From Candidatus Vecturithrix granuli (GTDB lineage Bacteria > Moduliflexota > Moduliflexia > Moduliflexales > Moduliflexaceae): DNA of 64,000 nucleotides. Position 1 is the first letter of the stretch; each line of letters opens with the position of its first letter. The stretch covers positions 315,513-379,512 of the forward strand of contig DF820469.1 of NCBI GenBank assembly GCA_000739535.1. The letters run 5' to 3'. Positions 8,124 to 15,730 of the stretch are shown here, piece after piece. The position numbers were made by a program, and so were the translations under genes. The notes below the pieces were generated by a model that saw nothing but the letters and a program-made list of their open reading frames with translations, had not been told where the DNA came from and did no database searches.

Positions 8124-9347
8124 ATGGCGATTGAAGTAAAAATGCCGAAAATGGGGTTGACCATGACGGCGGGAACCATCGCCGGATGGTTGAAGAAAGA
8201 AGGCGATCTCGTAAAAAAAGGCGAAACCCTCCTGGAGATTACCACTGAAAAAATTACCAATACGGTGGAAGCTCCGGCCGATGGCATCTTGTTGAAAATT
8301 ATCGCTGCGGAGGGCGAAGAACTTCCCATCGGCGGACTGCTCGGTCTGATCGGAGAAGCCGGAGAACAGGTTGCCGCGAGTTTACCGGCTCAGGTCAGCA
8401 GCGCGCCGGCTGCAGCAATTGACGAACCGGTTGCCAGTGAAAGCCGTGAAGTTTCCGCTAAACGCATCAAAGCCACACCTGCGGCGATGAAACTGGCAAA
8501 AGAGTTGAAGGTTGATTATACCCGGCTTGCTGGCACCGGGCCGGGCGGAAGAATTACCAAAGAGGATGTGGAAAAAGCGGCGTCCCAACCTCCTGTCATT
8601 CAGACCGTACCTGTCGCCGTCAAAGAAGAAGCAGAAAAGATCGAAAAGAGCGAAGACATGCTCTATGATCTTCTCCCCTATTCCGGGATGAGAAAAACGA
8701 TTGGCGAGAATATGAGCCGCAGTTGGATGAGCATCCCTCGAGTGACTCAGCAAACGTCAGTAGATGTGTTCAGGCTGTTGGAATTGAGAAAAATGGTGAA
8801 TGAGGATGCCGATGAGAAGAGTAAGGTTTCCATTACTGATCTGTTGGTAAAAATAGTCGCGAAAGCGATTGAAATGCGGCCTTTTATGAACGCCGCCCTT
8901 GATGGCAATATGATCAAGATTTTCAAAGAGATTCATCTTGGCATTGCGGTCGCTTTGGAACAAGGGCTGATAGTGCCGGTTGTGAAACATGCCAACAAGA
9001 AAAGTCTGACGCAAATCAGCAGCGAAGTCAAGGATTTAGCCAGAAAAGCTCGTGAAAACAGATTAAGTTTGGATGAAATGAGCAATGGCACGTTTACGCT
9101 CACCAATCTCGGCGCATATCGTTCGGTGGACTTTTTTACGCCCATTATCAATTCTCCCCAGGCCGCGATTCTGGGTATAGGCCGGATTGTGGAACGGCCG
9201 GCAGTGGTGAATGGTCAGATTGTCCCACGCCCCATGATGGGATTGTCGCTGGTGCATGATCATCGTGTGATTGACGGCGCGCCTGCAGCAGAATTTCTGG
9301 CCGTGTTGATGAACTTATTAGAAAACCCTGTAAAAGCCCTTGTATAA
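8124..9347 (+). CDS. acoC: Dihydrolipoamide acyltransferase E2 (acetoin dehydrogenase type)
   Basis: The ATG at 8124 (MAIEVKMPKMGLTMTAG) lies 9 bases after AGAAGGAG, giving 407 residues. Domains in order: one lipoyl domain (residues ~1-76, lipoyl Lys in TTEKITN), a flexible Ala/Glu-rich linker, a peripheral subunit-binding domain (~120-155, ATPAAMKLAKELKVDYTRL) and a 2-oxoacid dehydrogenase acyltransferase catalytic domain ending in the active-site HDHRVIDGAPAAEF. It takes the acyl group from E1 and transfers it to CoA. The matching E3 lipoamide dehydrogenase is not in the window and must be supplied from elsewhere in the genome. Confidence 0.9.
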   Translation: MAIEVKMPKMGLTMTAGTIAGWLKKEGDLVKKGETLLEITTEKITNTVEAPADGILLKIIAAEGEELPIGGLLGLIGEAGEQVAASLPAQVSSAPAAAIDEPVASESREVSAKRIKATPAAMKLAKELKVDYTRLAGTGPGGRITKEDVEKAASQPPVIQTVPVAVKEEAEKIEKSEDMLYDLLPYSGMRKTIGENMSRSWMSIPRVTQQTSVDVFRLLELRKMVNEDADEKSKVSITDLLVKIVAKAIEMRPFMNAALDGNMIKIFKEIHLGIAVALEQGLIVPVVKHANKKSLTQISSEVKDLARKARENRLSLDEMSNGTFTLTNLGAYRSVDFFTPIINSPQAAILGIGRIVERPAVVNGQIVPRPMMGLSLVHDHRVIDGAPAAEFLAVLMNLLENPVKALV

Positions 9348-9505
9348 GGGTCATCGAATAACACGAATACAACGAATGTGACACACGTACAGATGAAAAT
9401 CATAAGGTGCCCACAAAATACATGAAAAGACATGAAAGAACACGGTTTCTTTTTTGTGTGTTTCGTGTATTTCGCGGGCAAGATTTACGTGGGAGGGAAA
9501 TCATA

Positions 9506-9808
9506 ATGGCATTACAAGCAGCATTTATCTTTGTGGCTCCCGAAGCCGATCCGGCCAAACACCGGGCGATGATTGATACGCCCATTGTCAAATTGACAGT
9601 GGTTGGCGTGAAAAATTACGTCGAAGGGATTGCCGCGGCGCAGCAATTAGTCGAACAGGGAATTGGCGCGATAGAACTGTGCGCGGGCTTCGGCGTGGAA
9701 GGCGTTGCGCAAGTGAAAAAAGCCGTGCAAGGCAAAGCGGTTGTCGGCGTGGTGCGCTTCGATAATCATCCCGGCCTCGAATTCAAAAGCGGCGACGATA
9801 TTTTTTGA
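9506..9808 (+). CDS. DUF6506 family protein
   Basis: The ATG at 9506 follows GGGAGGG with a 9-base spacer; the frame is open upstream but through repeat-like sequence. The 100-residue product starts MALQAAFIFVAPEADPAKH and contains alternating strands and helices (GIGAIELCAGFGVEGVAQVKKA, VVGVVRFDNHPGLE), matching the small DUF6506 family. The function is unknown. It is last in the same-strand run with the dehydrogenase genes, 158 bases after acoC, so co-transcription is plausible. Confidence 0.65.
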   Translation: MALQAAFIFVAPEADPAKHRAMIDTPIVKLTVVGVKNYVEGIAAAQQLVEQGIGAIELCAGFGVEGVAQVKKAVQGKAVVGVVRFDNHPGLEFKSGDDIF

Positions 9809-9824
9809 AGCGTATGCTGGAGTT

Positions 9825-10205
9825 TCTTTAAAACCCCACCCCCGGCCCCTTTCCAAAAGAGAGGGGAGGGGCCGGGGGCTGACAGGTATGGGTTTTTGAT
9901 GGCCCTCTGTCGCCGAAGGCAACCAATTCCCCTCCTGGGAGGGGCCAGGGGTGGGTTGTCGAATCTGGCGACAACCTCTCGGCCAAGAACCCACCCCCAA
10001 CCCCTCCCCAGGAGGGGAGGGGTGTTAAGTTCTACCCCCTCAGTCCCCCGCAAGCGGGGGAGGTTGATCCATTTCCCCCGTTTGCGGGGGGAATAAAAGG
10101 GGGTCACAACTTTTCCCCGCGAGAACTTAACAGCCCTGCTCCCAGGAGGGGAGTTCACGGCTGCGCCGCAATAAACCCATACCTGTCAGGGGCCAGGGGT
10201 AGGGT
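9825..10205. repeat. GC-rich nested inverted repeats
   Basis: The gap from 9809 to 10263 has no supported gene. It is packed with variants of the inverted pair CCACCCCCGGCCCCT and AGGGGCCGGGGG, related GGGAGGGGCCAGGGGTGGG copies, and a TACCTGTCAGGGGCC unit near both ends. Units differ in length and spacing, which argues against a CRISPR. Related GC-rich hairpins stand at 51450-51712 and 54593-54645. Confidence 0.7.
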
Positions 10206-10263
10206 AAAAACGGCAATAGAAATTTTATGGTGCATTTAGTATATAAAAACACGCCCTATTGAT

Positions 10264-10584
10264 TCAGGGTTCCTGACTGTCAGATTTGTGACGGTTGGTC
10301 GTCACCCCGCGTTGAGCACAGAGTACGGCTATGACAAAAAGAATTCCGGCGATAATGTAATGACCGCGCACCGCGGTCATAAAACACGCCAATCCCACAA
10401 TACTGCTAAAAATTTTCCACCGATTCATCCTGAAATCCCAATCTGCGAAAAGGGCTGAAAGATCATCTTTGCTCCTATGGCATAATCCCAAAACATAAGA
10501 AATGACAAAGAGGTTGTCAACAAAAATTTGGGCATTTTTCTTCAACATTTCCCCCGAAAAACATGTCAAAATCAATAACGCCAT
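10264..10584 (-). CDS. Possible small membrane protein
   Basis: A 106-codon frame with two hydrophobic stretches near its C-terminal half (KIFSSIVGLACFMTAV, YIIAGILFVIAVLCAQR) and a polar tail. An internal ATG at 10428 would give a 53-residue two-helix protein. Neither start has a convincing ribosome-binding site and no family is recognised. It may be a genuine small membrane protein or chance. Confidence 0.28.
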   Translation of the reverse strand: MALLILTCFSGEMLKKNAQIFVDNLFVISYVLGLCHRSKDDLSALFADWDFRMNRWKIFSSIVGLACFMTAVRGHYIIAGILFVIAVLCAQRGVTTNRHKSDSQEP

Positions 10585-10647
10585 CCTTGAGCAACGGATT
10601 TAATTTGTTTCAATCGCTTGCTTTACAACTCATAGGGGGAAAACAGC

Positions 10648-11133
10648 ATGGATTTTATCAAAAAGGTGCAGGAGATCGAACGGCATTTTCCATTGAAAGA
10701 TTACACGATGACGTCAAAAATGTGTCTGGAAGTTGTTGAACAGATGCTGCGATATGTCCTGCAACACCAGGAAACGCGCTTAGGAGAATCAACGCAACTC
10801 AGAATCCGGGAAGCTGAGAATTTTATTGGCAGAGGCGAAGCGCACCTTGATCAATTTTCTTTATGGCAGCTTATTGGCGTGTTTCGCAAGGCGCGGTTTG
10901 TTGATGCCTGGGAACTTGCGTCAGGACGAGAACTCTCCGGCATCCGCTTAATGAATCTTGATGAGTTGCCCCGGCTGCACAAGAAATTTTTCCACGACCA
11001 GAAATCAGCTACTCGCACTGAAGCTGAATTATTGCTGTATTGCGTTCACGTATTGGGAGAAACCTTTGAACTTGTGCGGGCGTCGAAATTTCCGGCGTTG
11101 TCCCTGCTTTTCTCAGGCGGCGAACTGCAATAG
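10648..11133 (+). CDS. Hypothetical helical protein
   Basis: The 161-residue protein starts MDFIKKVQEIERHF after a GGGGG-containing site. It is predicted mostly helical and soluble: an amphipathic N-terminal region (LEVVEQMLRYVLQHQE), a central LWQLIGVFRKARFVDAWEL segment and a C-terminal LLLYCVHVLGETFELVRA helix. The pattern is reminiscent of HEPN-like helical bundles, but no R-x4-6-H motif is seen, so no function is assigned. It stands alone between repeat-rich spacers. Codon use looks normal and the frame has a proper start, so it is probably real. Confidence 0.5.
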   Translation: MDFIKKVQEIERHFPLKDYTMTSKMCLEVVEQMLRYVLQHQETRLGESTQLRIREAENFIGRGEAHLDQFSLWQLIGVFRKARFVDAWELASGRELSGIRLMNLDELPRLHKKFFHDQKSATRTEAELLLYCVHVLGETFELVRASKFPALSLLFSGGELQ

Positions 11134-11255
11134 AACCGCAAGATGCGTTCATTCAAAGAGAATTGCCTATTTTTAGGGGAGACAGTTGCCAATCGCAATA
11201 TCTTCAAAAGCGTCCACACTTGTCATAGCGATGTTTCAGGCTCCTTCACCCCGCA

Positions 11256-11336
11256 ATGCTGTTGAATGAACAATGGATCATTCACAATTGACAGATGTTG
11301 AATTGTCAATTGTCAAATTCCTTCACTCAACAGCAT
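11256..11336. repeat. Imperfect inverted repeat of CATTCACAATTG type
   Basis: ATGCTGTTGAATGAA at the left and TTCACTCAACAGCAT at the right form the outer arms; CAATTGACA and TGTCAATTG lie inside. A related sequence (TGAATGAACAATTCATCATT) occurs at ~15512-15550. The rest of the 273-base gap from 11134 to 11406 shows nothing else. Confidence 0.55.
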
Positions 11337-11406
11337 TAACGGTGAAATCGTACTCGCGAAGACGGGTACTATCATTCATTCAAAACAGGCGACTATTCCT
11401 TGTTCA

Positions 11407-12441
11407 TCACTTAACCGGCTGAGCTTGGGTTGTAGTCTGTTTGGCTTCTTGTAGTCGTCTCTTAGCGGCAATGTTTTTGATGACTTCATCGGCTCCGACA
11501 CCGATCATGACCACCAATCCTATGACGGCGAACTCGAGCTGTGTGGCAATACCGAGGATATTAATGGCATTGTAAAGGACTCTGACAATGGCGACACCAA
11601 TGATCACCCCCAGGATATTCCCTTCGCCTCCCTTGAGGCTGATCCCTCCGACAACGCATCCAGCAATAGCATAGAGTTCGTACATATTTCCGGCAGTTGA
11701 AGGTTGAACAGTGTTCAGGTCCAGAGAAAACAGAACCGCAGCCATGCCAGCGCACACGGCGGAAATGATATAGGCAATGATCGTCATACGGTCAGTGTTG
11801 ATCCCACTAAAGCGGGCCGCCTTTTCATTCCGTCCCAAAGCCAGAATATAACGCCCATAAATTGAGCGATTTAGAAAAATCGACAGGATGATCCCCACAA
11901 TCACCAGGATGATAAAAGGCATAGGCAGCGACCAGTCAGTAATAAATTTCGGCGCTTCGCCTTTGGTCCAAAGATCCGAGGGGAGTCTGCCGCTGGTCAG
12001 AAATTTCAATCCCTGGAATTCGTTGCGGTAGCCCTGGGTAATGTCTTTCATAGCAAAACGAATCACCCCCCGATAAACAAACAGACCGCAGAGAGTTACA
12101 ACAAAAGGCTGCATTCCGACCTTTGTGACTAACACCCCATGCGCCAGTCCCATCAGCAATGCCATTGCTAAACAGATCAGCAGGGCCAGAGGGATCGGCA
12201 TTCTGTAACCCATGATAAAATTCGCGGCAAACGCGCCGATAAAACCCACAATTGATCCGACCGAAAGATCGATCCCACCCGTCATGATCACAAACGCTTC
12301 TCCAAGGCTTAACAGTCCAAAAAGTCCTGTCCAGCGTAAGATATTCTTGATATTATAGGGATTCAAAAACGTCGGTTCAATGACAGCAGAGATAACCATG
12401 ATCGCTAGCAAAAGCACCGCAATTCCCGCAATTTTTTTCAT
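11407..12441 (-). CDS. Sugar ABC transporter permease (RbsC family), system A
   Basis: The 344-residue polytopic protein carries the signature of the ribose/xylose/galactose permease family: MTGGIDLSVGSIVGFIGA near residues 55-70, a central GVLVTKVGMQPFVVTLCG and a C-terminal VVGGISLKGGEGNILG loop. About eight to ten membrane segments are expected. It forms the channel of an importer with the ATPase immediately upstream and the binding protein at 14210. The ATG at 12441 follows AGGAGG and abuts the ATPase stop. The sugar cannot be named from sequence; the neighbouring isomerase, dehydrogenase and kinase suggest a pentose or polyol. Confidence 0.88.
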   Translation of the reverse strand: MKKIAGIAVLLLAIMVISAVIEPTFLNPYNIKNILRWTGLFGLLSLGEAFVIMTGGIDLSVGSIVGFIGAFAANFIMGYRMPIPLALLICLAMALLMGLAHGVLVTKVGMQPFVVTLCGLFVYRGVIRFAMKDITQGYRNEFQGLKFLTSGRLPSDLWTKGEAPKFITDWSLPMPFIILVIVGIILSIFLNRSIYGRYILALGRNEKAARFSGINTDRMTIIAYIISAVCAGMAAVLFSLDLNTVQPSTAGNMYELYAIAGCVVGGISLKGGEGNILGVIIGVAIVRVLYNAINILGIATQLEFAVIGLVVMIGVGADEVIKNIAAKRRLQEAKQTTTQAQPVK

Positions 12442-13965
12442 TTATTTGCCTCCTGTTGCTAAACTCACGACAGCTTCTTCCGTAAATTGTTCCTTATGTT
12501 GTAATTCTCCACTCACTTCACCATCGTGCATGACAATAATTCTGTCTGCAATACCGATGACTTCCTGCATTTCACTGGAAATAACCAGGATAGCGACTCC
12601 CTGGGATGCCAACTGTTCCATGAGTCGATAAATTTCTTCTTTGGCGATCACATCAATTCCTCTGGTCGGCTCGTCCATAAGCAAAACTCGGGGATGTAAA
12701 GACAGCCATTTGGCCAGGACCACTTTTTGCTGGTTACCTCCGGAAAGAGATTCAACCACCTGATTAATATTTCTCAGACGGATATTTAATTTCTGAACCA
12801 TTTCATGTGTGATCGATCTGACCTGATCAAATTGGATCATTTTCATTGTCTGATACCGATCTAAGCCAGCAAGCGTGGTATTTAATTCCACCGCCATCTC
12901 CACGATCAATCCGTGCAATTTTCGATCTTCAGGAACTAATCCGATTCCTGCTCGAATGGCATCCCAGGGGTTTTTGATCGTTATCGGTTTTCCATCCAGG
13001 AATACTGCGCCGCCTAAGGGTTCATCAATCCCAAACAGCGCGTGGGCAAGTTCCGTTCGCCCTGCTCCGACCAGACCTGCCACCACCAGAATCTCTCCGG
13101 CATGGATCGTAAAATTGATCGGTTTATTCGGTTGGCCGGGAACCAGGAAATCGCGAACTTCAAAGACCGGGGTTGTGCTGGCCTCATGTTCATGATGATA
13201 GAATTTTTCGATATCTCTGCCCACCATGAGCCGGATCATATTATCATAAACGATCTCCTCCCGCTTCAAGCGGCCAGAAACCTTTCCATCGCGCAGCACG
13301 GTTACTCGATCGGCGACCTCTTTGACCTCTCCCAAACGATGAGAAATATAAATAATGCCTACCCCTTGCAAGCGTAATTCTTTCATGACTTTGAACAACT
13401 GTTCGGCCTCATTCCGGGAAAGACTGCTCGTCGGTTCATCCATGATCAGGATGCGAGCATTAATCGAGAGTGCTTTGGCAATTTCCACCATCTGCTGCGC
13501 CCCAATCGTCAGATCTCTGACAAGGGTTCTGGGAGAACAGTCCATTTCGATCCGCTTGAGGATCTTTTCTGTCTCATGATAAATTTTTTTCCGATCAATC
13601 AAACGGAGAAACTCAGTTTGTCGAGGTTCTCGGCCCAGAAACACATTAGCCGCCACATCCAGATTATCAGAAAGGTTCAATTCCTGATGGACGAAAGCAA
13701 TGCCCAACTGAGTGGCTCTATGCACTGAATCAATAGCGACTTCTTGTTCGTCCAGAAAGATTTTACCCGTATCAGGATGATAGATTCCTCCCAGAATATT
13801 CATGAGGGTACTTTTCCCGGCGCCATTTTCGCCGATCACCGCCAGAATTTCCCCTCTGTCTAGCTCTATATCCACATTATCAAGCGCCTTCACTCCCGGA
13901 AAGTATTTCGTGATGCCGCGCATTTCCAATAGACACGATGCTTGTTGATCTGTCATAACCTCCAT
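12442..13965 (-). CDS. Sugar ABC transporter ATPase (RbsA family, two domains), system A
   Basis: The frame extends to 14082, but that N-terminal part is encoded by a dispersed repeat; the ATG at 13965 (MEVMTDQQASCLLEM) gives ~507 residues, the normal size. Two ABC domains in tandem: the first has Walker A GENGAGKST and a DEPTSSLS Walker B with a divergent signature; the second has a VGAGRTE loop instead of full Walker A, the signature LSGGNQQK and DEPTRGID. This asymmetry is typical of RbsA/MglA proteins. It powers the permease at 11407. The ribosome-binding site is awkward (AAGGG or GGAGG very close to either ATG). Confidence 0.88.
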   Translation of the reverse strand: MEVMTDQQASCLLEMRGITKYFPGVKALDNVDIELDRGEILAVIGENGAGKSTLMNILGGIYHPDTGKIFLDEQEVAIDSVHRATQLGIAFVHQELNLSDNLDVAANVFLGREPRQTEFLRLIDRKKIYHETEKILKRIEMDCSPRTLVRDLTIGAQQMVEIAKALSINARILIMDEPTSSLSRNEAEQLFKVMKELRLQGVGIIYISHRLGEVKEVADRVTVLRDGKVSGRLKREEIVYDNMIRLMVGRDIEKFYHHEHEASTTPVFEVRDFLVPGQPNKPINFTIHAGEILVVAGLVGAGRTELAHALFGIDEPLGGAVFLDGKPITIKNPWDAIRAGIGLVPEDRKLHGLIVEMAVELNTTLAGLDRYQTMKMIQFDQVRSITHEMVQKLNIRLRNINQVVESLSGGNQQKVVLAKWLSLHPRVLLMDEPTRGIDVIAKEEIYRLMEQLASQGVAILVISSEMQEVIGIADRIIVMHDGEVSGELQHKEQFTEEAVVSLATGGK

Positions 13966-14007
13966 TCCCTTGTGGATTGTGGATTGTTGCTTATAGCTTT
14001 TTGAATA

Positions 14008-14107
14008 TAGCGATCCTAAATTAGTTGTGTTTCGACTCCGCTCGACAACCGGTACGGACACTGAGCGGAGTCGAAGTGTCATGATTACAAATGATTTAGG
14101 ATCGCTA
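14008..14107. repeat. Dispersed repeat family 3, 100-bp TA-flanked MITE-like element
   Basis: Terminal inverted repeats TAGCGATCCTAAAT and ATTTAGGATCGCTA bound an internal hairpin of TTCGACTCCG and CGGAGTCGAA type. The element is flanked by TA on both sides (14006-14007, 14108-14109). A related copy at 45231-45328 interrupts a vapC gene, also at TA. It lies between the binding protein and ATPase genes of transporter A. Confidence 0.85.
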
Positions 14108-14209
14108 TATTTGAGTCAACAGGCCATAAGCAACAGTCATCAAACATCAAGCATAGTTGAGCCTGGAGTTACCCAGGCTCAACCTTCCAGAAGACATGAG
14201 AGAATGATC

Positions 14210-15235
14210 TTAGCGTTGTTCGAAGAACTCTCCGGCTTTTAACTGTGATTCCAGTTTTTTCTGGAATTCATCAACGTTTGCCTGAGTCACCTTCACGGCG
14301 GGCACATCAACTAAGGTATTCTCAGGAATGCCAGGATCTTCACCTTTGACAAGTTTGTACAGAATTTCGCAGCTCTTATAGCCATAGGTATATGGATCCT
14401 GAGCCATGGTCGCATAGACGTAGCCATCGCGGATTGCCTGCAAAACTTCGGTTTCCTGATCAAAGGCCACAATATGGATCTTCCCGAGTTTATCCGCATC
14501 GCGCACAGCGCTAATAATCGCCGGGGTGCTGTAGCTCCACATTCCAAGCAGCAGATCGAGGTCGGGATATTTGATCAGCACATCTTCCGCATTCGATTTT
14601 GCTCGACTCTCGTCGCCGCCATCAGTGCGAGTATCCACCAGGGTCCATTTCCCGCATTCGATATTCGGATCTGCCGGGGTCATCTCTCCGGGATAGCTGC
14701 TCTGATACGGTAATCCGCGCAGCTCATCAATGATCCCTTGACGGCGTTCGATTGCGTTCTGAGCGTCCAGCCGCCCAACAATAATGATAAACGTGCCTCC
14801 ATCGGGAAGCAACTCTCTAATCGCCTCACCGGCCATTCTTCCGGCAGCATAATTACTCATCCCAATATACGCTAAGCGTTTGCTAGCGGGGGCATCGCTG
14901 TCAAAACAGACGAGCGGAACCTGGGCGGCAACTTCGTCCAGGAAAGGCGTCAGGTTATCCGGGTCAATCACGCTGATCGCAACCCCATCGATCCCCTTGG
15001 CCAACATGGTTTCGATAAACCGTTTCTGTTCTTCAAGCATGGCTTGCGGTGGTTTGAAGAACTCGACTTTAATGTTGATATCTTGCTCGAGTTGAGCGAT
15101 ACCCGCCGCCGCATAGGTCCAGAATTGATAAGGACCATTGGAGATGAACGCCACGGTCACCGGGTCTTCTGCCCAGGCAGAGCCAATACCGGCTAACATA
15201 AGCACCATTGTGGCTACTGTAACAAACCTTTTCAT
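14210..15235 (-). CDS. Sugar ABC transporter substrate-binding protein, system A
   Basis: The 341-residue protein has a classical signal peptide (MKRFVTVATMVLMLAGIGSAWA, cleavage near AWA-ED) and then a two-lobe type 1 periplasmic binding fold of the ribose/galactose class: VAFISNGPYQFWTYA, a KGIDGVAISVIDPDN segment, an AYIGMSNYAAGRMAGEA helix and IHIVAFDQETEVLQAI in the second lobe. The periplasmic product would deliver a sugar to the permease encoded at 11407. The ATG follows GAGGAGG. First gene of its operon; the upstream region contains the palindrome at 15258-15274 and the TGAGACAC motif. Confidence 0.9.
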   Translation of the reverse strand: MKRFVTVATMVLMLAGIGSAWAEDPVTVAFISNGPYQFWTYAAAGIAQLEQDINIKVEFFKPPQAMLEEQKRFIETMLAKGIDGVAISVIDPDNLTPFLDEVAAQVPLVCFDSDAPASKRLAYIGMSNYAAGRMAGEAIRELLPDGGTFIIIVGRLDAQNAIERRQGIIDELRGLPYQSSYPGEMTPADPNIECGKWTLVDTRTDGGDESRAKSNAEDVLIKYPDLDLLLGMWSYSTPAIISAVRDADKLGKIHIVAFDQETEVLQAIRDGYVYATMAQDPYTYGYKSCEILYKLVKGEDPGIPENTLVDVPAVKVTQANVDEFQKKLESQLKAGEFFEQR

Positions 15236-15257
15236 GAAAACAACCTCCTCTTTGTTT

Positions 15258-15274
15258 GCATAGTTCCGCTATGC
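15258..15274. promoter_or_regulatory. Palindrome GCATAG-N5-CTATGC in the leader of transporter A
   Basis: A perfect 6-base inverted repeat with a 5-base spacer, about 23 bases upstream of the binding-protein ATG and next to its ribosome-binding site. It could be an operator half-site pair or a leader hairpin. No regulator is assigned. Confidence 0.35.
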
Positions 15275-15293
15275 CTTTATAACGAAACCATGT

Positions 15294-15316
15294 TCACACA
15301 ATGAGACACTTTGATG
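15294..15316. promoter_or_regulatory. TGAGACAC motif shared with the AcoR-like regulator region
   Basis: This 23-base block matches 4213-4235 at 20 of 23 positions (common core AATGAGACACTTT). A second TGAGACAC follows at 15320. It lies ~60-80 bases upstream of the binding-protein gene. A shared regulator site is inferred; no -24/-12 element was found near it. Confidence 0.4.
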
Positions 15317-15579
15317 TATATGAGACACGACACTATAGTTACTCAAAACACATATTCCTGATGTTTCAAGTTTTTTGCCATACAGGGACTATAAACTCCT
15401 GCCGCCCTCACGAAAGGATGTTCGTCAGGACAACCTGTTTCTCTGATAAATCTGAGCACAAGCCTGGCAAAAAATTATATTGACGTATGACCTCCAACCC
15501 CAACTCAATACTATTGAATGAACAATTCATCATTCACAATTCACAATTCTCTTTTTTTCCCCTATTATTCAGCAAAAGA

Positions 15580-15614
15580 CAGAAAATTGTTTCTTATATT
15601 CAATTCTTGTAGTT
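15580..15614 (+). repeat. Dispersed palindromic repeat family 1, half element
   Basis: ATTGTTTCTTATATTCAATT followed by CTTGTAGTTA matches the right arm of the palindrome at 50287-50354 with a few changes. The wider gap from 15236 to 15730 also holds the CATTCACAATTC-type repeat near 15530 and the family 2 element at 15647. Confidence 0.65.
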
Positions 15615-15646
15615 ATAAGCAAATATCAATAATTTCTTTACACTGA

Positions 15647-15702
15647 TGTAGCGCGAAATTCCTTTTCGCGGCTTAGTGCGTGAAAAGGAATTTCGCGCTA
15701 CA
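15647..15702. repeat. Dispersed palindromic repeat family 2
   Basis: TGTAGCGCGAAATTCC and GGAATTTCGCGCTACA are nearly perfect inverted arms around a short centre. Copies at 19803-19867 and 45719-45785 share the outer TGTAGCGCGAAA and inner TTTCGCG blocks. It lies just downstream of glpK and may act as its transcript end. Confidence 0.8.
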
Positions 15703-15730
15703 TAAAGAGTCTTTACCGGATTTTTATTAC

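Noticed and set aside
9825-10205. CRISPR array
   Set aside because: Repeats are inverted, GC-rich and of unequal length and spacing; there are no unique spacers of constant size and no cas genes.
13966-14082. N-terminal extension of the system A ATPase
   Set aside because: These codons are encoded mostly by the family 3 repeat; the conserved protein starts near 13956-13965.
15258-15274. Sigma-54 promoter of transporter A from GGCAT and TGCA boxes
   Set aside because: The GG to GC spacing is 16 bases rather than 12, so it is better read as a palindrome.
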